A stretch of DNA of 29,421 nt. It comes from a virus. The notes under the pieces were generated by a model. That model did not search any database, was not told the origin of the DNA, and worked only from the letters and a program-made list of their open reading frames with translations. Within the stretch, counting starts at the first letter, position 1, and each line of letters opens with the position of its first letter. Made by a program: the position numbers and the translations under genes. The stretch covers positions 1 through 29,421 of IMG/VR virus record IMGVR_UViG_3300034061_000860, one strand, 5' to 3'. Positions 15,567-22,172 of this stretch are shown here, one piece after another.

Positions 15567-15731
15567 TTAAACCTCTTGTGTAAGTTCTACTGTAGGTTCA
15601 GCAGGGGTTTCCGCTGGTACTTCAGCTTCTTGTGCGGCTACGGCTGCATCATAAGCAGCTTGTTCTTCTGCTGTGTACTCTACTTGAGTAATTGTGTTAG
15701 TTGCTAGGTCTACTACAATTCTGTGTGTCAT
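15567..15731 (-). CDS. Small acidic protein between fibre genes (possible fibre chaperone-type)
   Basis: 54 aa. It opens MTHRIVVDLATNTITQVEYT, two short strands, then an Ala/Glu-rich helix (AEEQAAYDAAVAAQEAE) and an acidic Pro/Glu tail. Small proteins of the form strand-hairpin plus EEIAA helix are found next to many phage fibre genes and are usually unnamed. It is the only acidic member in this stretch. It lies 2 nt from both fibre genes that share the duplicated module. Confidence 0.7.
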   Translation of the reverse strand: MTHRIVVDLATNTITQVEYTAEEQAAYDAAVAAQEAEVPAETPAEPTVELTQEV

Positions 15732-15733
15732 GA

Positions 15734-16378
15734 TTAGCCTTCGTAAAGAATGTTAATAGAGCCAGCATCAAAAGTGTCTGTGCCGCCTGATGTTGTGATA
15801 CGCACTCGGTCTAATGTTCCTGATGTAGTTTTTGTACCACCACCGCTATAAACAAATGTTGAAACACCAACGGTGTGTGAAGAAACCCAAACATTACTTC
15901 CAACAGCCGTCAAAACTAAATGACCTGAAAAAGTATTAGCCGCACCTGGTGCAAAAATTAAATACCCCGCAGTTGATGTAACTCCACCAGCAGAATTTGT
16001 CGGGCCAGCGTATGCACCTGTACTTACATATCCAGTAGTTTCTACACTTCCAGCACCAATTTGAATTAGTAAATTATTTGCTCCGCTAGTAGAAACACCA
16101 TTAAACATCACAGTAATTCGCTTTACCCATGATGGAATAGAAGTAAAGTCAATACTTGTTCCACTTGTGCTTGCTACAGCAGTTCCGCTAGTAATTACAC
16201 CACCACCAAATGTGCCTGTAGCGGTTAAGTTAGCAATTGATGTGTTGCCAGTAGTTGTTACACCGCCTGACGCTACAGTTAATCGTGTAGTTCCATTAGA
16301 TTGAATCTCTACAGTTCCACTTGTATCCGCACTCTGAACCAGCCCTGTGGTTGTACTCGCATTTAGTGTGACAGCCAT
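15734..16378 (-). CDS. Fibre-like protein, copy 2 of a duplicated C-terminal module
   Basis: 214 aa. The N-terminus is a short fibre-anchor type segment (TLNASTTTGLVQSADTSGTVEIQSNGTTRLTVASGG, about 4-39) as found in fibre and spike proteins of many aquatic phages. A TTTGNTSIANLTATG repeat follows, then the module VITSGTAVASTSGTSIDFTS, IPSWVKRITVM and the closing TFDAGSINILYE shared with the gene at 14974-15564. The conserved ends enclose a divergent middle, as expected for a variable receptor-binding surface. TAATG overlap with the upstream gene. Confidence 0.72.
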   Translation of the reverse strand: MAVTLNASTTTGLVQSADTSGTVEIQSNGTTRLTVASGGVTTTGNTSIANLTATGTFGGGVITSGTAVASTSGTSIDFTSIPSWVKRITVMFNGVSTSGANNLLIQIGAGSVETTGYVSTGAYAGPTNSAGGVTSTAGYLIFAPGAANTFSGHLVLTAVGSNVWVSSHTVGVSTFVYSGGGTKTTSGTLDRVRITTSGGTDTFDAGSINILYEG

Positions 16379-16653
16379 TATGCTACTCCCTTTGGATGAC
16401 GAGCCTTGACAGCAAGACAGTCAGCAATGTATTTATCAATCTGTGCTTGGTCACCCTTTACTACACCATCAATGTAATCGGTGATGGGTGGGTATTCTTT
16501 AGCCCTTGCATACTTGTAAGCGTCAGGGTCTTGCCAAGCATTAACCAAAGTTATGTCAATCTCAACCTTGTTACCATCTTTGTCAAAAGCACCTGTGCCA
16601 TCAGCAACACTAACGACTTGTGGATATAGTTTATATATAGCTTTATGGTTCAT
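16378..16653 (-). CDS. Fibre-associated small protein (XkdW-like C-terminal motif)
   Basis: 91 aa. MNHKAIYKLYPQVVSVADG leads to AFDKDGNKVEIDITLVNAW and a helix YKYARAKEYPPITDYIDGVV at about 47-66, ending DKYIADCLAVKARHPK. The EYPP-I-DYIDG segment is the common motif of small proteins encoded after fibres in cyanophages and freshwater phages, related to XkdW. It possibly acts as a chaperone or a scaffold-bound fibre component. It overlaps both neighbours by ATGA/TAATG. Confidence 0.72.
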   Translation of the reverse strand: MNHKAIYKLYPQVVSVADGTGAFDKDGNKVEIDITLVNAWQDPDAYKYARAKEYPPITDYIDGVVKGDQAQIDKYIADCLAVKARHPKGVA

Positions 16654-17189
16654 CCTGCTATCTCCAATAAAGTTAAAAACCCATTATTTGCAGTTCCTGT
16701 TGACGATGCATTAGTTACACTATGTTGAATTTTGTAAGTTACAGCAGAAGTTGTATTAGGGGCATCTAAAATATTAAAATTCATTGTGCCTGATATTTGC
16801 AGTCCACCGCTAGCAGATTCAGCTGAAAGTTCAACTGAAGCAAGGCTTGTAGAAGTTCGCAAAATTTGCTGAATATATCCAACATTTGTAGCAGCTACAA
16901 GACTATTTGAGCCATAACTCATCCAAAGTACAAGGATTTTATTTCCAACAGCACTCGGAGTAATGGTTGCTGTTGCGTTTGTTAAATCAACAAAAGAGGT
17001 ACTTGTTGTGCTTACAACACCAACGGCAATAGAATTTTGCACCACCTGAATTACATTACCAGCTTTAGGTGATGTAGTTGTAAGAACTGTTCCCGATATG
17101 GCTGGTAAGGTTAATACAGTAGTACCAGCAACGGCTGGTTCTTGTAATGTAACGCTACCTGAAGTTGAACCCTGTAATATAAGACTCAT
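16650..17189 (-). CDS. Fibre-like protein
   Basis: 179 aa from the ATG at 17189, which overlaps the upstream TGA (ATGA). A GTG at 17201 would add four residues. The N-terminus MSLILQGSTSGSVTLQEPAV, followed by GTTVLTLPAISGTVLTTT, is a beta-fibre anchor seen in many aquatic phage fibres. The C-terminal 120 residues form a beta-rich domain (QILRTSTSLASVELSAES and similar) unlike the duplicated module of its neighbours. Likely a separate fibre tip or spike. Confidence 0.7.
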   Translation of the reverse strand: MSLILQGSTSGSVTLQEPAVAGTTVLTLPAISGTVLTTTSPKAGNVIQVVQNSIAVGVVSTTSTSFVDLTNATATITPSAVGNKILVLWMSYGSNSLVAATNVGYIQQILRTSTSLASVELSAESASGGLQISGTMNFNILDAPNTTSAVTYKIQHSVTNASSTGTANNGFLTLLEIAG

Positions 17190-17905
17190 AGAATTACCCA
17201 CCTTACTCCAGAGTTAACTGTAACTGAGAAACCAGAACCAATAGTAATAGCTCCTACGGACATACCGTTATAATTCATTGTAATATTCTCATCAATATTT
17301 GAAGCGTTATAAGCAATTGCTTTTACTGCAGCAGTACCAAAGTATTGACCACCAGCAACTGCAGAGGTTGTTACTGCAGTGATTAAACCTTTACCGTTGA
17401 CTGTGATAACTGGAATAGCACTTGATGAACCAAATGAACCAGTGTTAGAATTTACTGTAGCAAGTGTTAAAGCACTTGTACCAATAGTGCTAGTAGCATC
17501 GCCAGAGAATGCAGGAAGTCTTGCTGCACCTAGAGTACCGCTAGAGATATTTGTAGCGTTTAACGCTGTTAGGGAAGCACCAGAACCACTAGGACTTAGA
17601 ACATCCGTCCCAATAACAAGACCTAGATTAGTTCTAGCAGTAGATGAGGAAGCAAGATCGCTAAGATTGTTTGCTTTAGCTACAAATAATGCAGGATTAA
17701 ATGTAGCAGCAAGTGCAGCAGCAGCTTCAGCGTTAGTCTCTGCAGTCTCAGCGTTAGTTTCAGCAGTTTCAGCGTTAGTTTGTGCAGTTTCTGCAGCAAC
17801 CTGTGCAGCGATAGCAGCGTCTTTAGCAGCTAGGGCTAAGAGTACTTCACTTGCAGCGTCTTGAGTAGCATCGCCTGAACCACCTGCTCCACGATAAATT
17901 GCCAA
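17186..17905 (-). CDS. Tail fibre with Ala-rich coiled-coil stalk
   Basis: 239 aa starting at TTG (17905) with AAGGAG seven bases upstream; no ATG is placed better. Residues 20-68 are an Ala-rich helix with a tandem seven-residue repeat (AETAQTN, AETAETN, AETAETN, then AEAA), which would make a trimeric coiled coil. A fibre shaft follows (NNLSDLASSSTARTNLGL at 79-96, a common podoviral fibre motif) with ISSGTLGAARLPAFSG near 120-135 and a beta C-terminus. It is the first gene after the terminator that follows the capsid gene. Confidence 0.78.
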   Translation of the reverse strand: MAIYRGAGGSGDATQDAASEVLLALAAKDAAIAAQVAAETAQTNAETAETNAETAETNAEAAAALAATFNPALFVAKANNLSDLASSSTARTNLGLVIGTDVLSPSGSGASLTALNATNISSGTLGAARLPAFSGDATSTIGTSALTLATVNSNTGSFGSSSAIPVITVNGKGLITAVTTSAVAGGQYFGTAAVKAIAYNASNIDENITMNYNGMSVGAITIGSGFSVTVNSGVRWVIL

Positions 17906-17950
17906 GGTCTATCTCCTTATTTGTTTAAATACACTCAGCGAATGCACTTA

Positions 17951-17980
17951 AAGAAAACTCCCCAGCCGAAGCTGGAGAGT
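17951..17980 (-). terminator. Rho-independent terminator after the major capsid gene
   Basis: On the minus strand the stem ACTCTCCAGC (17980-17971), loop TTCG and stem GCTGGGGAGT (17966-17957, one G-T pair) are followed by TTTTCTTT (about 17958-17951). It begins 14 bases after the capsid stop codon and precedes the fibre cassette, so fibre genes would be expressed by read-through or at a lower level than capsid. Confidence 0.93.
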
Positions 17981-17994
17981 CTTAGGAACTACTA

Positions 17995-18951
17995 TTAGCC
18001 GTTGACTGCTAATACAAAGCCAGTCTCAGGACGTACTACTTTAACACCGTAGAGGGTGTCAGCAGTGTACAGAGTAGATAAATACTCTTGTTTGTACTGA
18101 GTTTGGCTACGTACAGACATCTGCTCAGCCAATACCATTGTATCACGATGAGCCAAGATAGCTGCTTTAACATCTCCACCAACGCTGTTGTTAGCATCAG
18201 TTTCAATGATTGGAGCATTACTTGTTACATAGATATCGATACCATAGAGCTGACCGATCTGACCGTTGTTTACACCACGACCATCAACGAAATCAGAGCT
18301 ATTGTAACGATCAATACCCATGATAGCTGCACGAAGTGATGGAGGAACAGCGAAGAAGCGACCATCCATTGGGGTATCAGCATCGTCCATGAGCTTGATT
18401 AAGGCACGGAAGCCAGCGTCAGTGAATACGTCAGCAGCAACTACAGTGTCTTCAGCGTAAGCTGTGAGACCAGTAGAAGTGTCGATGTAATAGCTGGTGC
18501 TGTGTGTCCAGTCAGAAGCGTCACCGTTACCAAAGGACTTGCCTAATTGGAACAGTGTGTCGTCAACCTTCTTAGCCAAAGCATAGCCAGCGTCGTCAGT
18601 GTAGAAACGACGTAGTGATGCCAAAGCCTGAACTTCGACGATGTCTTCGATGAAACGTGAGTACTCGAAATGCTGGTCAATCGAAACTAATACTTCTGTC
18701 TCGGTATCAGCTTGGATGGTAACTGTAGTGTTAGCTGCTTTAGCTGTTGCAACACCACGTGTTGGCTTAGGAATATGGAGCGTATCGCCCTTCTTACCTT
18801 TCATGGTCATTTTATTGACCAGGTTTGCCAATACTAGGTTTTTCTGATATGCAGCGATTACTTCATCAGACCAGATTTCTGGAATGAATTTATCTGCTTG
18901 TGTTTTTGCTACGATTGAACCTGACCCACCTGGGTATGCTGCTGTTGCCAT
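17995..18951 (-). CDS. Major capsid protein (HK97-fold type)
   Basis: 318 aa with an AGGAG site seven bases before the ATG. It opens with a short disordered arm, then FIPEIWSDEVIAAYQKNLVLANLVN (23-47) and GDTLHIPKPTRG (55-66), the classic N-terminal pattern of podoviral coat proteins. RFIEDIVEVQALASLRRFYTDDAGYALAKK is the spine helix region. FFAVPPSLRAAIM and IGQLYGIDIYVTSN form the axial domain strands, and the C-terminus has LYGVKVVRPETG. Length is typical for T7/P22-type aquatic podoviruses. Placement directly after scaffold and before a strong terminator supports high, bounded expression. Confidence 0.92.
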   Translation of the reverse strand: MATAAYPGGSGSIVAKTQADKFIPEIWSDEVIAAYQKNLVLANLVNKMTMKGKKGDTLHIPKPTRGVATAKAANTTVTIQADTETEVLVSIDQHFEYSRFIEDIVEVQALASLRRFYTDDAGYALAKKVDDTLFQLGKSFGNGDASDWTHSTSYYIDTSTGLTAYAEDTVVAADVFTDAGFRALIKLMDDADTPMDGRFFAVPPSLRAAIMGIDRYNSSDFVDGRGVNNGQIGQLYGIDIYVTSNAPIIETDANNSVGGDVKAAILAHRDTMVLAEQMSVRSQTQYKQEYLSTLYTADTLYGVKVVRPETGFVLAVNG

Positions 18952-18977
18952 TTTAAATCTCCTAAAATTAAATTAAA

Positions 18978-19805
18978 TTAACGTACCCGTCCGTCTGCGT
19001 AAGCTTGGAGAATTTCTTCTGCCATGCTTTCGTATCTGGAAGGATCTTGCATTCTTAAGCGAATAAGATCTGCACGACGATAAACAGGTTTTGTTGACTC
19101 TCCAGTGCCACCTTGTTGGACAGCAGCAGTCTTAAGTGCCTTGCTTCGGCTTTCTCCATCGACCTTCTTCAGCGATTCGTCAGCAGCTTTAGTAGCTTCT
19201 ACTTTTTGTTGTTTGACGTTGCGTATAGACTTATAAGTCTCTAGCAATTCTAATGCTGAATCTACATCGTAGTTGTTTGCCTTAGCAAATAATTCCATCC
19301 GTACCTTTGATCCTTGAATCCAAGAAGCAAAGTCTTCAGATTGTGCTACACTTAAATAATCAGGATGAGCTTTCTCAATCGTCTGCAATGCACCTACTTG
19401 GGCTTGTTGAGCCTGTTGTTCTTGCAATTGCTTTAAGAGTGGGTTATTCGCTACTGCCTGATTTACTGCCTTAGCAGGGTCTTCGTACCAATCAATCTCT
19501 TGTGCTTTACTTGGCTGTGTGTCGTGCTCCGTTTCGAGTTGTTGCTTTAGAAGTGAATCAGCTAACTTGCGTACTTCACCAACCTCTTGTGCCTGTCGTC
19601 CGATTAACTTCTCGGCTTCTTGGTGCATCCTGATAATCTCGTCTAGAGCTTTACCACGATACTTCTCAGGTAGTTCTGGAGCAGCCTCTTCAGGTTCTGC
19701 TGTAGTTTGTTCTACAGCGTCTGGGGTTATACTCTCTTCTTTGGTTGGATCAACGTACTTCTCGTTAGCATCTACTTCGGGCAGTTCGATAAAATTAGCA
19801 GCCAT
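18978..19805 (-). CDS. Scaffolding protein
   Basis: 275 aa from the ATG at 19805, which has AGGAG at 7-nt spacing. The open frame runs on to 19964, but those 53 upstream codons are basic, unlike the rest, and have no ribosome site. The protein is acidic and helical: VDPTKEESITPDAVEQTTAEPEE at the N-terminus, long Gln-rich coiled-coil helices in the middle (LKQLQEQQAQQAQVG) and a basic C-terminus with YRRADLIRLRMQDPSRYESM, the likely coat-binding helix. Composition, size and position just before the capsid gene are those of podoviral scaffolds. Confidence 0.85.
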   Translation of the reverse strand: MAANFIELPEVDANEKYVDPTKEESITPDAVEQTTAEPEEAAPELPEKYRGKALDEIIRMHQEAEKLIGRQAQEVGEVRKLADSLLKQQLETEHDTQPSKAQEIDWYEDPAKAVNQAVANNPLLKQLQEQQAQQAQVGALQTIEKAHPDYLSVAQSEDFASWIQGSKVRMELFAKANNYDVDSALELLETYKSIRNVKQQKVEATKAADESLKKVDGESRSKALKTAAVQQGGTGESTKPVYRRADLIRLRMQDPSRYESMAEEILQAYADGRVR

Positions 19806-19869
19806 GTATATTCTCCTGTCGCAATGCGATTTTAGGACATTTAAAATAGCTCGGTGGTCAAGAGTCCAT

Positions 19870-20115
19870 TTACGAGCCGTGATTTGCTGTTGTTTTCCTC
19901 TCCACAGCCAGCTTCTCAGCTCTCTGTCTAGCCCACTTCGATGTTGCTGAAGGGTGGTCGCCACTGATTGGATCTAAATAGATCCTCGGTGGGGTGAGGA
20001 TACGGGTAGCAGTCCCGTCACATACGCTACACCGAACTTCTTTTGTGTCTACATCGACGAAGGCTTCGGTGATATGCGAATCTTTACACTTAAAGTCGTA
20101 CATTTGTCTAGGCAT
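19870..20115 (-). CDS. FmdB-like zinc-ribbon protein, degenerate first knuckle
   Basis: 81 aa. It has the FmdB-type layout: MYDFKCKDSHITEAFVDVDT, then RCSVCDGTATRI at 32-43, and the phage-specific extension PPRIYLDPISGDHPSATSKWARQR. The second knuckle is intact (CSVC), but the first keeps only one Cys (C10), followed by a His (H14), where FmdB proteins carry CxxC; a C-x3-H site may replace it. Phage homologues with the same LDPISGD...KWAR extension sit near head genes. Role unknown. It overlaps the gene at 20108-20353 by 8 nt. Confidence 0.75.
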   Translation of the reverse strand: MPRQMYDFKCKDSHITEAFVDVDTKEVRCSVCDGTATRILTPPRIYLDPISGDHPSATSKWARQRAEKLAVERKTTANHGS

Positions 20116-20353
20116 TGTCTTCCTCTACTAGGAGCTGCTCATAAACTTCTGTACTAGACTCTCTTAAAGTTTTAATCCAGTTCATTATGGACATTTCGCC
20201 CTTCTTGAAGTGGAGTTGTTGTTCTGTTTCTATACCGCCTAAGCGGTCTGTAGCTTCAATCATGATTATGATGTCATCAACCAGGTCTTGCCAGCCCTTG
20301 GTAGCCATCATAGCAAAGCGATTTTCGTAATAATCCTGTAATTCTCTATTCAT
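20108..20353 (-). CDS. Small conserved podoviral head-region protein
   Basis: 81 aa, all helical. It opens MNRELQDYYENRFAMMATKG, then WQDLVDDIIIMIEATDRL, QQLHFKKGEMSIMNWI and an acidic tail. The pattern of two helices with an LHFKKG-x-M-W turn recurs in phage proteins encoded near portal, scaffold and terminase. It could be a small virion or assembly factor. It is the first gene after the second late promoter, with an AAGGA site upstream and a leader of about 43 nt. Confidence 0.72.
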   Translation of the reverse strand: MNRELQDYYENRFAMMATKGWQDLVDDIIIMIEATDRLGGIETEQQLHFKKGEMSIMNWIKTLRESSTEVYEQLLVEEDNA

Positions 20354-20402
20354 TTTAATCTTTTTCCTTGACTTTGGAGATTAATTGTGATATACTGTAA
20401 AT

Positions 20403-20431
20403 ATTATACCACATTTTTACTAAAAAGTCAA
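20403..20431 (-). promoter_or_regulatory. Consensus sigma70 promoter with extended -10 (head unit)
   Basis: Minus strand: -35 TTGACT (20431-20426), 17-bp spacer, TGG then -10 TATAAT (20408-20403). The architecture is the same as in the promoters at 13771-13799 and 27174-27202. The expected start is near 20396. The -35 begins 9 bases after the stop of the small tail-type gene, so the promoter follows the adhesin cassette directly. Confidence 0.92.
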
Positions 20432-20439
20432 GCTATTTT

Positions 20440-20679
20440 TTATGTTTCTGTTGAACCTTCATATTCAATCAATTCTTGGTCAATGCTTACAGACGGTTCA
20501 AGTTTCCATACTTGTTTCCAAGCACCGTCTATCATTTGTGGTTCACACTCTACGGCTACCATTCCTGATTCTTTAGGGGCTGGTGTAGGAATAACCATCA
20601 AAATATTGTTTTGTGTAAGTGCTTCAACATTGACTGTGTCAGGAATACTTCCATCGCTGTTTAATAAAAATTGTTTCAT
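20440..20679 (-). CDS. Small fibre-associated hypothetical protein
   Basis: 79 aa. It opens MKQFLLNSDGSIPDTVNVEA, with a central IPTPAPKESGMVAVECEPQ and WKQVWKLEPS near 53-62. The pattern IPTP-P-----AVE--P----G-W-Q-W is found in small aquatic phage proteins encoded beside fibre genes. It follows the adhesin gene by 9 nt, which suggests a partner or chaperone. Function unproven. Confidence 0.65.
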   Translation of the reverse strand: MKQFLLNSDGSIPDTVNVEALTQNNILMVIPTPAPKESGMVAVECEPQMIDGAWKQVWKLEPSVSIDQELIEYEGSTET

Positions 20680-20688
20680 GCGTAGTCC

Positions 20689-22170
20689 TTAGAAGAATGT
20701 GATAACCATAACGCTTCCATCACCCCCGTTACCACCAGCACCTGAGTTGTAAGCATTTTGACAAGCACCACCCCCACCACCACCAGCAGAGTTTCCACCG
20801 TTTCCACCGTTACCACCATTAGCTAATAATTGAGATGCACCACCACCACCACCATTGCCACCTATGTAGTAATTAGTTGAATTAGAGCCAGCAACTCCGT
20901 TTGGAGAACCTGTTGTGCCAGCAGCACCACCACCGCCAGTTGTTGTTGATGTAGTTGATTTAACCCCTGCACCACCCTCTCCACCTGCTGCCCCAGCTAA
21001 TGCTACTGGTGTTGCTGCAACTATGCCGCCACCTGTTGCACCGCCACCGCCTGATTTGCCGCCTTTATTTCCAGCAGAACCAGCAGACCCCCTTATAGCA
21101 GTTTCGCCACTTCCTGTTAAAACAGTTGTTCCTGTTCCAACAATAGAAACATAATTAACAGAATTGCTTGTACCACTACCACCACCAGTTGTTCCTGTAC
21201 GACCACCAATCCCACCAGTTCCCCCTCTAGCTAAGCACCAAGAACCAAAAGAAGAAGTGCCGCCAGCATTTCCGCTATTGCCATTTCCAGCTACTGTTAC
21301 AGATGTACCACCTGTGCCACCTAGACCCGTTATTACTGTTTCTGTACTTCCCAATAACACGGCAGGAATCATTAACTCAGACCAGCCACCTGTAAAGCCA
21401 CCACCACCGCCTGATATAGCAGCATTTGTTGGTGAGGCTATTTGTTTATAGCCCGAACCACCACCACCACCAGCACCTTGACAAACAATGTAAACCAACT
21501 TAGCATCTGCTGGTTTAGTCCATGTAGATGTTCCAGCAGTTGTAAATTCTTGGATGTTGGCAGTAGAGATACCACCACCTGCTATTGTTGTCCAAGTAGT
21601 ATCATAATCAGTATTACTTACTTTTGATAGTACTTGACCTGTAGTTCCTCCAGCAGCAATGCCAACACCAGCATCACCTTTGTCACCTCTAACACCATTT
21701 GAACCGTTTGAACCACGCTCTCCAACAACTGTTTTAGTTGTTTTAATTTGTGATCCATCGGATAAAGTTAATAGAAGTGTATCATCAATAGCTATTTCAG
21801 CATCAACAATCTTAGGAGCTTCTTCTCCGTCTTCCCCGTCTTTACCGTTTATACCATCTTTACCATCTCTACCATCTTTACCATCTATTCCAGGCTTGCC
21901 ATCTGTACCATCTTTACCGTTATCTCCTTTATCGCCTTTAGCCCCTTTTAAAGTAGGGTCTGTTGTAAGTGCAATAAATCTATTCTCTAATTTCTTTTCT
22001 ACTTCTTTAACAGCATCAACAATTAAATTACTATTTTCTTCTAAAGTTTTTTCCTGTATTTGTTTGTTTTCAATAAGAGTTTGCTCAATCATTGCAAGAG
22101 CAGCTTGTTGCTCCTCTAATGAAAGAGTAGTATCTTCTAGTTGGAGGATAAAATCTTTAATGTCTGTCAT
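20689..22170 (-). CDS. Collagen-like, glycine-rich receptor-binding fibre (adhesin)
   Basis: 493 aa in clear modules. Residues 1-70 are a coiled coil (LEEQQAALAMIEQTLIENKQ). Residues 76-115 hold 13 collagen-type Gly-X-Y triplets rich in K/D pairs; 116-149 is a small beta module; 150-168 is a second Gly-X-Y run. Residues about 173-200 are a fibre-knob motif (GGTTGQVLSKVSNTDYDTTW). Residues 207-493 match the glycine-rich domain type (opens TWTKPADAKLVYIVCQGAG, ends GSVMVITFF), with many GGGG and GGxGG runs. Such domains can pack as polyglycine-II helices, as in phage S16 gp38-type adhesins. A role as main host-range determinant is likely but inferred. It sits between portal and small head genes, an unusual place. 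Confidence 0.82.
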   Translation of the reverse strand: MTDIKDFILQLEDTTLSLEEQQAALAMIEQTLIENKQIQEKTLEENSNLIVDAVKEVEKKLENRFIALTTDPTLKGAKGDKGDNGKDGTDGKPGIDGKDGRDGKDGINGKDGEDGEEAPKIVDAEIAIDDTLLLTLSDGSQIKTTKTVVGERGSNGSNGVRGDKGDAGVGIAAGGTTGQVLSKVSNTDYDTTWTTIAGGGISTANIQEFTTAGTSTWTKPADAKLVYIVCQGAGGGGGSGYKQIASPTNAAISGGGGGFTGGWSELMIPAVLLGSTETVITGLGGTGGTSVTVAGNGNSGNAGGTSSFGSWCLARGGTGGIGGRTGTTGGGSGTSNSVNYVSIVGTGTTVLTGSGETAIRGSAGSAGNKGGKSGGGGATGGGIVAATPVALAGAAGGEGGAGVKSTTSTTTGGGGAAGTTGSPNGVAGSNSTNYYIGGNGGGGGASQLLANGGNGGNGGNSAGGGGGGACQNAYNSGAGGNGGDGSVMVITFF

Positions 22171-22172
22171 TA

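Noticed and set aside
17379-17864. 161-codon plus-strand ORF, Ala/Val-rich
   Set aside because: Antisense shadow of the Ala-rich coiled-coil fibre gene at 17186-17905; the repeat in it mirrors the AETAETN repeat.
19806-19964. 53-codon N-terminal extension of the scaffold frame
   Set aside because: Basic composition unlike the scaffold, no ribosome site at 19964, and a strong AGGAG-spaced ATG at 19805.
20915-21451. Two proline-rich plus-strand ORFs
   Set aside because: Antisense of the GGGG-rich domain, low complexity, no ribosome site.
21845-21960. Regularly spaced short repeats resembling a CRISPR array
   Set aside because: The repeats are in frame and encode Gly-X-Y collagen triplets; there are no unique spacers of constant length.
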